Assembly: GCF_900114095.1 (NCBI RefSeq)
Contig: NZ_FORV01000012.1
Location: 1-41,550, forward strand
Direction of reading: 5' to 3'
DNA from: Sphingomonas sp. NFR04
GTDB lineage: Bacteria; Pseudomonadota; Alphaproteobacteria; Sphingomonadales; Sphingomonadaceae
Length of the DNA stretch: 41,550 nt
Part shown: piece by piece, positions 33,806 through 41,550 of the stretch
How the letters are laid out: each line of letters starts with the position of its first letter
Position numbering within the stretch: the first letter of the stretch is position 1
The notes under the pieces: generated by a model
The model's input: the letters and a program-made list of their open reading frames with translations, nothing else
Databases searched by the model: none
Told to the model about the DNA's origin: nothing
Program-made: the position numbers and the translations under genes

Positions 33806-34447
33806 ATGAAGTACGCCATCATCGGATCCGGTGCGATCGGCACCGCCCTGGCGCGGCAGTTCGCCCGCATCGCGACGCCTGTCGCCATCACCAATTCGCG
33901 CGGGCCCGCAGCGGTCGAAGCGCTGGCAGCGGAGCTGGGCGCGAGCATCCTCCCGGCGGCGATCGAGGACGCAGTCAACGCCGACATGGTCATTCTCGCA
34001 ACGCCGTACGAAGCAGCGTTCGACGTGCTGAAGGCGGGTGGCGACTGGACCGGCCGTATCGTCGTTGATGCTACGAACGCACTCAACTATTCGGACTTCT
34101 CGCCGCTCGACCTTGGCGGTCGCCCCTCGATCGAGCTGCTCGCCGAAGCCGCACCGGGCGCGCACTTCGTCAAGGGCTTCAACCATAACTGGGCGAAGGT
34201 GCTCGGCCGCGATCCCAGCGACGGCAAGGGCGGCAAACGCGTCCTCTTCGTCTCCGGCAACGAGGGTGCTTCCAAGGCTGCAGTGATCGAGCTGATGACC
34301 AGGATGGGCTTCGCGGCGATCGACCTCGGCCGCACCGACGAAGGTGGCCTGCTGTCCCAGTTCGGCGGCCCGCTGACCACCTACAGCCTCGTCTCGCAGG
34401 CACAAGGCGGCGCGAGCGCGCCTGAGATGGACCTTCTGGACAGCTGA
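33806..34447 (+). CDS. NADPH-dependent F420 reductase-like Rossmann protein
   Basis: 213 residues from ATG 33806, with GAAGGAGAAG just upstream. N-terminal NADP-binding motif MKYAIIGSGAIGTALARQFA, then ITNSRGP as in F420H2:NADP oxidoreductases (FNO), ADMVILATPY, VVDATNALNY and VKGFNHNWAKVL. In bacteria without F420 these proteins act as NADPH-dependent reductases of unknown substrate. Divergent from AraC paralogue 3. Confidence 0.88.
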   Translation: MKYAIIGSGAIGTALARQFARIATPVAITNSRGPAAVEALAAELGASILPAAIEDAVNADMVILATPYEAAFDVLKAGGDWTGRIVVDATNALNYSDFSPLDLGGRPSIELLAEAAPGAHFVKGFNHNWAKVLGRDPSDGKGGKRVLFVSGNEGASKAAVIELMTRMGFAAIDLGRTDEGGLLSQFGGPLTTYSLVSQAQGGASAPEMDLLDS

Positions 34448-34636
34448 GCGCGGCGATCCGGCACGCTTGCGCCCGGAAACCGCGGTGCAGTCTGATGGCG
34501 CCCCCGGCAACTCGGCGCCACCTGGGCGCCGAGCATCCATTCTACTGGCTCGACACTCCATAAGACACGCGATTGGGTTCGCGGCGAGCTGGCGTCGCGC
34601 GTCCCCTTGTAAGGCGGCCGCGACAACCGAAAGTGG

Positions 34637-35008
34637 TCAGCCGGACACGGCGCGCTCGACGGAATGGACAAGATCGTCGCCGTTGAAAGGCTTTCGCAGC
34701 GTGCAATATGCTCCCGCCCGCTGGGCTGCTTCACGCGAATCCGGAGCCGTGAACGACGAGATGAGGATCACCGGAACGGTGCTGCCGCTGCCCCTGACCT
34801 GGGACAGCAGCTCCAGCCCGCTCATGCCACCCGGCATCTGGACGTCGCTGACGATGCATTGGCTGTCCTTGGCGGCCCCCGAACCCAGAAAGGCTTCAGC
34901 GCTTTCGAACAAGGCTACCCGATAGCCCAGGCTCCGCATCAATCCGTCGAGGGAGGAGCGAATGCCCTCATCGTCATCGACGATCGATATCAGCGGTGAA
35001 TGGGTCAA
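34637..35008 (-). CDS. Single-domain (receiver-only) response regulator, copy 2
   Basis: 123 residues from TTG 35006-35008, which has AAGGAC about 9 bp upstream. This start aligns exactly with the ATG of copy 1 at 8266, since both proteins then begin with four residues before PLISIVDDDEG. Phospho-acceptor D55 in VSDVQMPGG, serine in ILISSF, lysine in LRKPF. No output domain. The matching promoter block is at 35081-35101. Confidence 0.88.
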   Translation of the reverse strand: MTHSPLISIVDDDEGIRSSLDGLMRSLGYRVALFESAEAFLGSGAAKDSQCIVSDVQMPGGMSGLELLSQVRGSGSTVPVILISSFTAPDSREAAQRAGAYCTLRKPFNGDDLVHSVERAVSG

Positions 35009-35080
35009 ACTAACGGTCCTTTTTACCCCGGTGTCGCCAGTCCGACAAAGCCTGATCGCACGAGCCCGTGCTACAGCGGA

Positions 35081-35101
35081 ATTATACGCGAGGCTGACCC
35101 G
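35081..35101. promoter_or_regulatory. Half-palindrome site K upstream of response regulator copy 2
   Basis: Read toward the gene it contains CCTCGCGTATAATTCC, with a perfect TATAAT and about 75 bp to the start. It is nearly identical to site C over 21 bp. Confidence 0.72.
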
Positions 35102-35277
35102 AGCAATCTCATAGGTTTCCATGCGAGACCGCCCAGTCCGACCGAAGGTGTTCGCCTGCGCGATGACGCAATGCGATCGCGGTGGCCAAAAAGTCGACGC
35201 GACTGATCCCACTTGCCGAGCTAGGTCACCGCTTTCGCGCCATGTCGAGGTCGCACCCGCCAGGCCTCCGCACGCCT

Positions 35278-35793
35278 TCAGTACTCGGCAAAATTCCCTC
35301 GCATCACCTGCTCCTCCAGTCGAATGCGGAGCGTGAGCGGAACGGCATAGACCACCATGCCGACCAGCAGCGTCCCATAGGCATGCAGCGTGAGCGCGAA
35401 GCCGATCAGCTCGGGCAGTATGTTGAGATAGTAATTGGGGTGACGCACCATTCGGAACAGCCGGTTCGTGACGAGGCGATGGTTGCGGGCCACGAGGAGC
35501 TTGACCGTCCACAACGGCCCGAGCATGCGCGACACGACCAGCAGCATGACTGCCCCGAACAGGTAGATACAAAGACCGATGGCGGACACCGCGTCGAAGG
35601 GATCGTTTCGAACGATACCCTCTGCCGCGGCCGTCAAGTAAAAGGCGACGTGCGCCGCCGCCAGCGCCGTTGAGTTCCGCGCACCACATTCTACAGCGCC
35701 GTCGCGCCGAAGCGCCTTCTCGTTGCGGACTGAAACGGCGAGCATCACGAAACGGTACACGAACGCAGCGATGATAAACCCGATAAGCAACAT
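35278..35793 (-). CDS. Isoprenylcysteine carboxyl methyltransferase (ICMT)-like membrane protein
   Basis: 171 residues with about five hydrophobic segments. The C-terminal ICMT/PEMT-type signature is MVRHPNYYLNILPELIG followed by RIRLEEQVM, where the RHP and EE residues bind S-adenosylmethionine and the substrate. Prokaryotic members methylate unknown small lipids or isoprenoid-linked cysteines. GAGG precedes the ATG. Downstream of the NarL-type regulator with a 44-bp gap on the same strand, so possibly co-transcribed with it. Confidence 0.87.
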   Translation of the reverse strand: MLLIGFIIAAFVYRFVMLAVSVRNEKALRRDGAVECGARNSTALAAAHVAFYLTAAAEGIVRNDPFDAVSAIGLCIYLFGAVMLLVVSRMLGPLWTVKLLVARNHRLVTNRLFRMVRHPNYYLNILPELIGFALTLHAYGTLLVGMVVYAVPLTLRIRLEEQVMRGNFAEY

Positions 35794-35837
35794 ACACCTC
35801 GTGTCGTAAAAATACCGAAAACGGTTGGCACTGCGGG

Positions 35838-36488
35838 TCAGAGCTTGCCGCTACCGGGTGTCAGGTCGATGATACCGCGGCGGGCAGCTACCGTAACTGC
35901 CTCTGTCCGGTCAGCGACGTTGAGCTTCGAGAAGATGCTCTTCACATGCGCCTTCACCGTTTCCTCGCTGATGCCCAAATCGCGGGCCACGCCTTTGTTG
36001 GGGAGGCCGCGGGCCACTGCCAGCAGCACCTCCAGCTCCCGCTCGCTGAGCATCTCGCGCATTGCGTTCATGCCGATTTCGCTGGCGATGTCGGGCGGCA
36101 CATGGAAGCGCCCGGCATGTACGGCACGGATCACCTCCAGCAGTTCGCGCCGTAGCGTACTCTTCAGCAAGTAGCCCGAGGCGCCCGCCCTGAGCGCCTT
36201 CAGCGCCTGCACGTCGCCCGCATAGGTAGTAAGCACGATCAGGCGCGCGGAAGGGAACTCCTCCCGGATCGCGACGATCGCGTCGAGCCCGGTCATGTTC
36301 GGCATCTGCAGGTCGATCAGCGCCAAGTCCGGGCGCAGTCGGCGATACGCCTCCACAGCGGCAATGCCGTCTTCGGCCTCGCCGACGAGTTCCATGTCGG
36401 GCTGAAGGTCGATCACGGACGCCACACCCAGACGAATGAGCGCGTGGTCGTCCGCGACGAGGACGCTTATCGGTTTGTCTTCGATCAT
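35838..36488 (-). CDS. NarL-type response regulator (receiver + LuxR helix-turn-helix)
   Basis: 216 residues. Receiver with the acidic pair DDH (13-15), phospho-acceptor D59 in LIDLQMPNM, TTY switch, and lysine in YLLKST. The LuxR helix-turn-helix is at about 148-205 (LSERELEVLLAVARGLPNKGVARDLGISEETVKAHVKSIFSKL, read in two overlapping parts). It belongs to the NarL group partnered by HisKA_3 kinases; the propeller kinase at 37714 is the likely partner. No CATACGCGCGTATG copy lies upstream. Confidence 0.93.
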   Translation of the reverse strand: MIEDKPISVLVADDHALIRLGVASVIDLQPDMELVGEAEDGIAAVEAYRRLRPDLALIDLQMPNMTGLDAIVAIREEFPSARLIVLTTYAGDVQALKALRAGASGYLLKSTLRRELLEVIRAVHAGRFHVPPDIASEIGMNAMREMLSERELEVLLAVARGLPNKGVARDLGISEETVKAHVKSIFSKLNVADRTEAVTVAARRGIIDLTPGSGKL

Positions 36489-36933
36489 GTGCTTGGCACT
36501 TCTTCCGAGCCGGATGCGTCAGGGAATCGCCACGCGTGCGGTAACATCGGCGCTGCGGTGCACAGGGCTGACGCGGATAAGGGTAGAAGTCGATCCCCCT
36601 GTCGAGGGATGCCGGGTGCACCTCTGCTGGGGAATTGCCCGGCTCCGACCAAAGTCTAGACTAGCCTCGTGTTGTGGAAGAAGGCGCCTGTCAGCGACCC
36701 GAGGCGGCACGCCAACCCTGCTTGAAGGATGTCGATGATGCGCCGTCCACCCGTGACCAGCGACGTGTGCACGGATGCGGTGGCAGAGTGCCACGTCCAA
36801 CACGGCGCCAAGTCCATCACCATGGTTGATGCTGAAAGAAGCAGCGTGTGCGGTATCGGAATTGTTCGCGAGCGCGCTCACCATTTGCACGGACTGGCCG
36901 CGCCGCTGGCCCACGTCAACGGGACCTATACGC
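36489..36933. other. 445-bp intergenic region with a small palindrome
   Basis: Lies between the divergent NarL-type regulator and the sensorless kinase. It contains a 10-bp palindrome, AGTCTAGACT (36653-36662), about 165 bp before the regulator. Short open frames here show no protein family and I do not call them. Confidence 0.5.
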
Positions 36934-37701
36934 ATGGATGATGCTCCGTTTTCCCTTGATGACGGCGAAGATTTTCGCTCGAACAACGACGCCATTCCCG
37001 AACATGCGGCGCGCGTGGCAATGCTCGGCGAGCTCATGGCGTCGATCGCGCATGAGGTGAGCCAGCCGCTCGCGGCCGTATTGGCGAACGCGAACGCCTC
37101 GTTGCGCTGGCTCGATCGCAGCGAACCGGACCCCGAGGAAGCCAAAGCCGCCATTCAGCGCATCATGCGCGAAGCCACCCGCGCCTCCGAGATCATCAAT
37201 AGCGCCCGCCAGTTCGCAATGAAGGGCACACCAACGCGCACCGCGTTCGACGTCAACCGCATGATCGACGAGTCCATCGACATCACCCGTCGGCAGGCGG
37301 CAACGCTCGGCGTCAGCCTGACGGCCAGGCTCATGCCCGGTCTGCCGCCTCTGGTCGCCGACCGAACCCAGATTCAGCAGGTGATCATCAATCTTGTCGT
37401 GAACGCAGCTCAGGCCATGGCCGGCCAGAGCGGCCGTCGAGCCATCGAGCTCAGCACGGGACGGGACGGTGACGACCTCATCATCGAGGTACGCGATACC
37501 GGCCCTGGCGTAGGACCGCATCCGGATCGCATTTTCGAAGCCTTCTTCACCACAAAGCCAAACGGGATGGGCATGGGCCTTTCTGTGTCAAGGAGCATCA
37601 TTCGCGCCCATGGCGGGGAAATCAACGCCCACGCGGGTGCTTTGGGTGGCACGGTCTTCCGAATTGCGGTGCCGGTCACGGAGCCGACCTGCGAAGACTA
37701 A
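36934..37701 (+). CDS. Sensorless soluble histidine kinase (HisKA + HATPase)
   Basis: 255 residues from ATG 36934. There is no membrane segment and no recognisable sensor: the first 25 residues are acidic, and HisKA begins directly with H40 in ASIAHEVSQPLAA. The HATPase has NLVVNAAQAM, DTGPGVG and GMGMGLSVSRSIIRAHGG. The catalytic core is very similar to that of the PAS kinase at 9522, suggesting a duplicated kinase that lost its PAS part. A longer in-frame extension to 36775 is open but shows no domain. Convergent with the propeller kinase. Partner unknown. Confidence 0.88.
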   Translation: MDDAPFSLDDGEDFRSNNDAIPEHAARVAMLGELMASIAHEVSQPLAAVLANANASLRWLDRSEPDPEEAKAAIQRIMREATRASEIINSARQFAMKGTPTRTAFDVNRMIDESIDITRRQAATLGVSLTARLMPGLPPLVADRTQIQQVIINLVVNAAQAMAGQSGRRAIELSTGRDGDDLIIEVRDTGPGVGPHPDRIFEAFFTTKPNGMGMGLSVSRSIIRAHGGEINAHAGALGGTVFRIAVPVTEPTCED

Positions 37702-37713
37702 TGTCAGATATAT

Positions 37714-40700
37714 TCAACCTCGGGAGAGACCAAAGCGACCGATAAGCGTCCGCAACCAGGATCGGGGTCGCGCGGCTTGTGTATAGGCGGTCGATGCCGG
37801 AACGGTTGTAACGACAGTGCTTCCTGCACCGATCGTGCTTCGAATCTCCAGGCGTCCGCCAACCCTCTTGGCACGTTCTCGCATGCCCCGGAGTCCGAAG
37901 TGACCATCGCGCCCTCCCTTGGCCAGAATGTCGGGTGCGATTCCGCCGCCATCGTCGGTTACGGTCAGCGTCAGCCGCTCGAGCCCATAGTCCAGCACGA
38001 CGTCGATCCTGCCGGCACCGGCATGCCTGACCGCGTTGAGCAGCGCTTCCGCGGCGATCCTCTCCAGTTCGTCGGCCGCCACGGGTTGGAGCAGCCGATC
38101 CTGCCCAGCGACGCTGACGGTGATCGTCTGCGCCTCTGCACGGTCGAGCTTGCCGACAAATTCCTCGATCCGGCGATGCAGCCCGATTATCCTCTCGCGC
38201 CTCAGCCCCGCCACATGCTCGCGGCTCTCGATTAGCGCATTCTCGGTGTCATTCATTGTCTCGTTCAACGTTTGGCGCGTCTTCCCATCGAGCTCTGGCC
38301 GCAGGGAGAGTCCGTGAAGGCGGATGAGCAGTCCCTGCACACTCTGCAAAAGCGTGTCATGAAGCTCCTGCGCAATGCGTTCGCGCTCGGAAAGCTGGAT
38401 CTGAATGCGAGTCCGGATCCGACTTGAGATCTGTCGCAGCCTCAGCCTGTGCAGGAGCGCGAGCGCCGCGGCGGCGACGACGCCGCACAGTGCCACGAAG
38501 GTCCATGTTTGATAGAACCGTGCCGGAACGGTCAGCGCGACGCGTTGCGCCTCTCGGCTCCATGGCCCGCCATTGTAGGCCGCTTCGACCAGGAAGACAT
38601 GCGTCCCGGGTCGGGGAGCGGTGTAGACGGCGGTCCGAGCGTTGCCGGCGTCGACCCAATCCTTGTCGACGCCGTCCATGCGATAGCGGAAACGCAGTTT
38701 CGCCGGATCTGCGAAGCTGAGGCCGGCGAATTCGATCGCGACACGCACGGCGCCCAACGGAAGTCGGACCTCCGTTGCGGAACCAAGGTCGCGCGAATCC
38801 GCAAGGACATGGGTGATCGCCACGGAAGGAGGGCCATACGCCGAGGGAGCACGTTTCGGGTCGTGTGTGACCAGTCCGGCATTGGTCATGACGTAAATAC
38901 GTCCGGCGCTGTCGCCCGTGATGGTCGGAGGCGCGAAGGCGGCGCTACCGGGCAGCCCATCCCCCATATCGTACACGATCGGGTGAAGATGCGCATTGGG
39001 ATCGGCGAACGCGCGGTCCACGTCGGCGGTCTTCATGCGGATCACGCCCGAACCGGTCTGCAGCCATGTCTCCCCGGCTCGGGTGTGGACAATTCCCGAG
39101 ACGAAGGTCAGGAAAGGGAATCGGTCCCGTGAAAGCAGCCTGACCTCACGACCGTCGAAGCGCGCAAGGCCATGGTCACCGCCCATATAGAGGTGGGGCG
39201 CTGTCCACGTCATGGCCTCGACAAAGCCCAACGGTATGCGATTGCGCGTCAGCACCTCGGCGCTTTTTCTCCCGTCGGAGCGCCACAGCCCTTTGCGGCC
39301 GATGTATAGGAATATGCCTCCCCGGCCATCGTGGGAGATGGTGACGGGTCCTATCTTCGCAGTTTCCGATCCGAATTCGACGACGCGCGGGCCGCTTGTT
39401 TCCAGGATCTTCATGAACGCCCAGTCATGCACCCACAGCTGGCCGGACATGTCCTCAAAACACGGCTCAACGGGGTCTTGGCCGAATAACCTCAGGCCGG
39501 CCATCGGGCGGGAGGCGGCCCTGCCGCCTCCTACCAGCGAGATATTGCCTTTGCCGTCGGGTACCCACACCCCCTTGTCCGACGCAGTGCAAGGCATGAA
39601 TTTAGGGGGAACTCGACCATTCCATCTTTTCAGGCCGCCAGCCTTGTCGACCTTGTAGAGCGCGCCGAGCCGACGGATCCACATGTCCCCGCTACCATCT
39701 GGCAGTGCGATGGGGTCGCCATATCCGTTGGCCGAAGGCTGGTTCGAAAGGCCTTGGAAGGGGTAGAAGTTGACGCGCCTGTAGCGGTCGAGTCCGGTCG
39801 CAGTCCCTACCCAAACGGTGCCCTCCCGGTCGCTGAGCAGCGGTGGCAAGGCGATGGGATCAATGGCGCCGGTACGCAGGGTTATGTCGGCCACCCAACG
39901 TTCCACCGCACCGATGTCACTTGACTTTCTGAACCGGACGAGTTTCCCCGTTTGATCCGCCTGCCAAAGCTCGCCATGACCGTCCCACGCCAGCGAACTT
40001 ACGCTCGTGGACATGCCATGCGCGACTTCAACTGTCCGCGCGCCTGCCGATCGGGTCGGCGGTATGAGCCGCCACAGCTTTCCACCTCCGAGCAGTAACG
40101 CGTTCGCGCCGTCGCCCTTGGAGAAGCGAACGAAGCCCGACACGTCGTTCCGCACAAGCGTCATGTGGTTGCCGCCTGGCGCGATCGCAAACAATTTGGT
40201 CTCGATCACCAGCCAAAGCGTCCCGTCGCTGGTAAACGCCAGGTCCCAGAAATAATCCCCGCCATCGCCGGGCAGTTGCAGAATCCTGGTGACCTTCGTT
40301 CCAACGATGCGCGCCAGGAGCTGTCCCTTGTCACTGGCACTGGCCGCCCAAAAAGCGCCGTCCGGGGCTGCCGCGAAGCCGATGATCGAGTTCAGGCGTC
40401 TATCAGACACCGTGGTGTGTTGGCCGGCTCGGATCACCGATACACCGCCCCAGTCATGGCCGGCCCAGACCGCGCCGTCGGGCGCCGCGAAGAGAAAGTT
40501 GACGGTGTCCGATGGCATCCGCTTGGTTTGCTCGATGCCAATCCGCTCGAACCGTACCCCGTCGAACCGGAACACGCCGTCTCTGGCGGCAATCCAGATG
40601 AACCCGTCGGCACTCTGGACCATCGCGCGGATGGCTGCCGGAACGCCGTTGGTCATACCGATATGCTGACGCCGCCAGTCCGACGCGTCGTTCGTCGACA

Positions 40701-40821
40701 CTGCGCTACGCGGCACTTGCGCGACGCCGATCGAACTCAGCGCGGTGAAACCAGCTGCGATTGCGGCCCGGGCAAAGGTGTATCGTCTTCGACAATTTTG
40801 GAACGTTGATCGCGTCGCCAT
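37714..40821 (-). CDS. Periplasmic beta-propeller sensor histidine kinase (Reg_prop/Y_Y_Y/HisKA_3)
   Basis: 1035 residues from ATG 40821. A signal sequence (FARAAIAAGFTALSSIGVAQ) is followed by a long two-component-propeller region (about 50-690) with repeats such as SADGFIWIAARDGVFRFDG and EGTVWVGTATGLDRYR. A Y_Y_Y domain (FAGLSFADPAKLRFRYRMDGV) and one transmembrane helix (WTFVALCGVVAAAALALL) come next. HisKA_3 has H821 in QELHDTLLQ, and the HATPase has NAVRHAGA, DDGGGI and GHFGLRGMRERAKRVGG. The propeller senses a periplasmic ligand; the kinase should phosphorylate a NarL-type regulator, probably the one at 35838. Confidence 0.93.
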   Translation of the reverse strand: MATRSTFQNCRRRYTFARAAIAAGFTALSSIGVAQVPRSAVSTNDASDWRRQHIGMTNGVPAAIRAMVQSADGFIWIAARDGVFRFDGVRFERIGIEQTKRMPSDTVNFLFAAPDGAVWAGHDWGGVSVIRAGQHTTVSDRRLNSIIGFAAAPDGAFWAASASDKGQLLARIVGTKVTRILQLPGDGGDYFWDLAFTSDGTLWLVIETKLFAIAPGGNHMTLVRNDVSGFVRFSKGDGANALLLGGGKLWRLIPPTRSAGARTVEVAHGMSTSVSSLAWDGHGELWQADQTGKLVRFRKSSDIGAVERWVADITLRTGAIDPIALPPLLSDREGTVWVGTATGLDRYRRVNFYPFQGLSNQPSANGYGDPIALPDGSGDMWIRRLGALYKVDKAGGLKRWNGRVPPKFMPCTASDKGVWVPDGKGNISLVGGGRAASRPMAGLRLFGQDPVEPCFEDMSGQLWVHDWAFMKILETSGPRVVEFGSETAKIGPVTISHDGRGGIFLYIGRKGLWRSDGRKSAEVLTRNRIPLGFVEAMTWTAPHLYMGGDHGLARFDGREVRLLSRDRFPFLTFVSGIVHTRAGETWLQTGSGVIRMKTADVDRAFADPNAHLHPIVYDMGDGLPGSAAFAPPTITGDSAGRIYVMTNAGLVTHDPKRAPSAYGPPSVAITHVLADSRDLGSATEVRLPLGAVRVAIEFAGLSFADPAKLRFRYRMDGVDKDWVDAGNARTAVYTAPRPGTHVFLVEAAYNGGPWSREAQRVALTVPARFYQTWTFVALCGVVAAAALALLHRLRLRQISSRIRTRIQIQLSERERIAQELHDTLLQSVQGLLIRLHGLSLRPELDGKTRQTLNETMNDTENALIESREHVAGLRRERIIGLHRRIEEFVGKLDRAEAQTITVSVAGQDRLLQPVAADELERIAAEALLNAVRHAGAGRIDVVLDYGLERLTLTVTDDGGGIAPDILAKGGRDGHFGLRGMRERAKRVGGRLEIRSTIGAGSTVVTTVPASTAYTQAARPRSWLRTLIGRFGLSRG

Positions 40822-41155
40822 GCGCGCGCTCAGATTCGGAACTTGCACATCGCTCCACCTTCCCGCGATTCGCACGAATGAAATGCTCCCCTTGTCGCGC
40901 GACGATGCATCACCCCTTTCTCTTGCGCCAGCGAGTTGATCGGCGCGGGAGCGGCACACGGAGTTCGTGGAAGGGTTCGAAGCGAACGTCGCGAATCTCC
41001 GCCTGCTGTCTCAACGACAGCAGACCGGGCTTCCGTGAACGCAGCGTTGGCCCAGTCGCTCGAGCATGCGACAATCTACCCTGCCGGAGAGCGTGGCCCG
41101 CAGGCAGAAGTGGTTGCGAAGGTGGCGGATCTGGTGGCGTATGCCACAAACGACA
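40822..41155. other. Intergenic region before the rRNA operon terminator
   Basis: No convincing gene, RNA or window palindrome is seen in this 334-bp stretch. It separates the kinase gene from the converging end of the rRNA operon. Confidence 0.5.
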
Positions 41156-41177
41156 ACGCCGCCCGTGAGGGCGGCGT
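41156..41177 (-). terminator. Terminator of the rRNA operon
   Basis: ACGCCGCCC / GGGCGGCGT, a perfect 9-bp stem with a 4-nt loop, 18 bp beyond the tRNA 3' end on the minus strand, followed by a T-rich run (TTGTCGTTTG). Confidence 0.85.
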
Positions 41178-41194
41178 GTGGTGTTCTGTAGCGG

Positions 41195-41271
<77 letters not shown>

Positions 41272-41354
41272 CCAATGCTGGTGCCCTTGGTAGGGCGAAC
41301 GGGGGACATGTGAATGGGTTTTCCGTGCTTCGGCAAACGCGACACCGGCTTCAA

Positions 41355-41472
41355 TGCCTGGCGGCGACCTACTCTTCCATTGCTTGAGCAATAGTACCAT
41401 CGGCGCTGTCTGGTTTCACGGCCGAGTTCGGGATGGGATCGGGTGGGTCACAGACGCTATGGCCACCAAGCA
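41355..41472 (-). rRNA. rrf: 5S ribosomal RNA
   Basis: 118 nt, bounded by the complementary ends TGCTTGG and CCAGGCA. The interior has the conserved GACCCACCCGATCCCATCCCGAACTCGG (as two overlapping pieces) and GAGTAGGTCGCCGCC. Sequence to the right (41473-41550) is the 23S-5S spacer; 23S itself lies outside. Confidence 0.95.
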
Positions 41473-41550
41473 ATGAAGCCGGTGTGGCGTTTGGGGAAAC
41501 AGGGGGTTTTCAAATCGTGCACTGTCAAAGGCTGGGAATTCATCCACCCG

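Noticed and set aside
36925..36937. CCTATACGCATGG at the start codon of the sensorless kinase as another palindrome site
   Set aside because: Only a half-site match and it overlaps the start codon, unlike the others, so chance is likely.

Overview
The window is high-GC, densely coded chromosomal DNA of an alphaproteobacterium. A Sphingomonas-like sphingomonad is my best guess, from the 5S rRNA and initiator tRNA sequences, the many FixJ-type and HWE-free HisKA regulators, the alginate_exp-family porin and the twin-arginine exported hydrolases. Genus is inference only. The right edge (about 41195-41550, minus strand) is the 3' end of an rRNA operon: the 23S-5S spacer, 5S rRNA, tRNA-fMet and a terminator.

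Layout from left to right. (1) 1-8.3 kb: a truncated M48 (Ste24-like) membrane protease diverges from a FixJ-type response regulator. An AraC regulator diverges from a short-chain dehydrogenase. Then come a tight four-gene operon (DUF305 protein, YVTN beta-propeller, ABC ATPase, membrane permease) and a single-domain response regulator. (2) 8.6-12.8 kb: an alpha/beta hydrolase of the chloroperoxidase/esterase type, an SMP-30 lactonase-like gene overlapping a soluble PAS histidine kinase, and a GFA-family protein. (3) 12.8-19.2 kb: a molybdenum hydroxylase pair (2Fe-2S and molybdopterin subunits) with a secreted esterase, divergent from a triheme cytochrome c and an Old Yellow Enzyme. (4) 19.2-28.7 kb: two divergent AraC paralogues, an MFS exporter, an exported isochorismatase-fold hydrolase and an exported epoxide hydrolase. 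Divergent from these is a SnoaL / YcaC-like hydrolase / pirin / porin operon. (5) 28.7-31.2 kb: quinone oxidoreductase and SDR under a divergent TetR regulator with two visible operators. (6) 31.2-35.0 kb: a second exported epoxide hydrolase, a third AraC paralogue, an F420-reductase-like NADP-binding protein, and a second single-domain response regulator. (7) 35.3-41 kb: an ICMT-like methyltransferase, a NarL-type regulator, a sensorless HisKA kinase and a large periplasmic beta-propeller histidine kinase.

The most striking thing in the window is a repeated, non-coding palindrome, NATACGCGCGTATN. It occurs in perfect or near-perfect form in at least eleven promoter regions between about 1.0 and 35.1 kb, usually 40-120 bp before a start codon. 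It links the M48 protease/FixJ pair, the DUF305 operon, both single-domain response regulators, the alpha/beta hydrolase, GFA/SMP-30-kinase, the molybdenum hydroxylase/cytochrome pair, both epoxide hydrolases, the isochorismatase-MFS unit, the SnoaL-pirin-porin operon and AraC/F420-reductase. It is absent from the TetR block and from the NarL/propeller-kinase block. The simplest reading is one local regulon of exported and redox detoxification enzymes, run by a regulatory circuit encoded among its own targets (FixJ-type regulator, two single-domain regulators, PAS kinase). The signal and the DNA-binding protein are not proven by the sequence.
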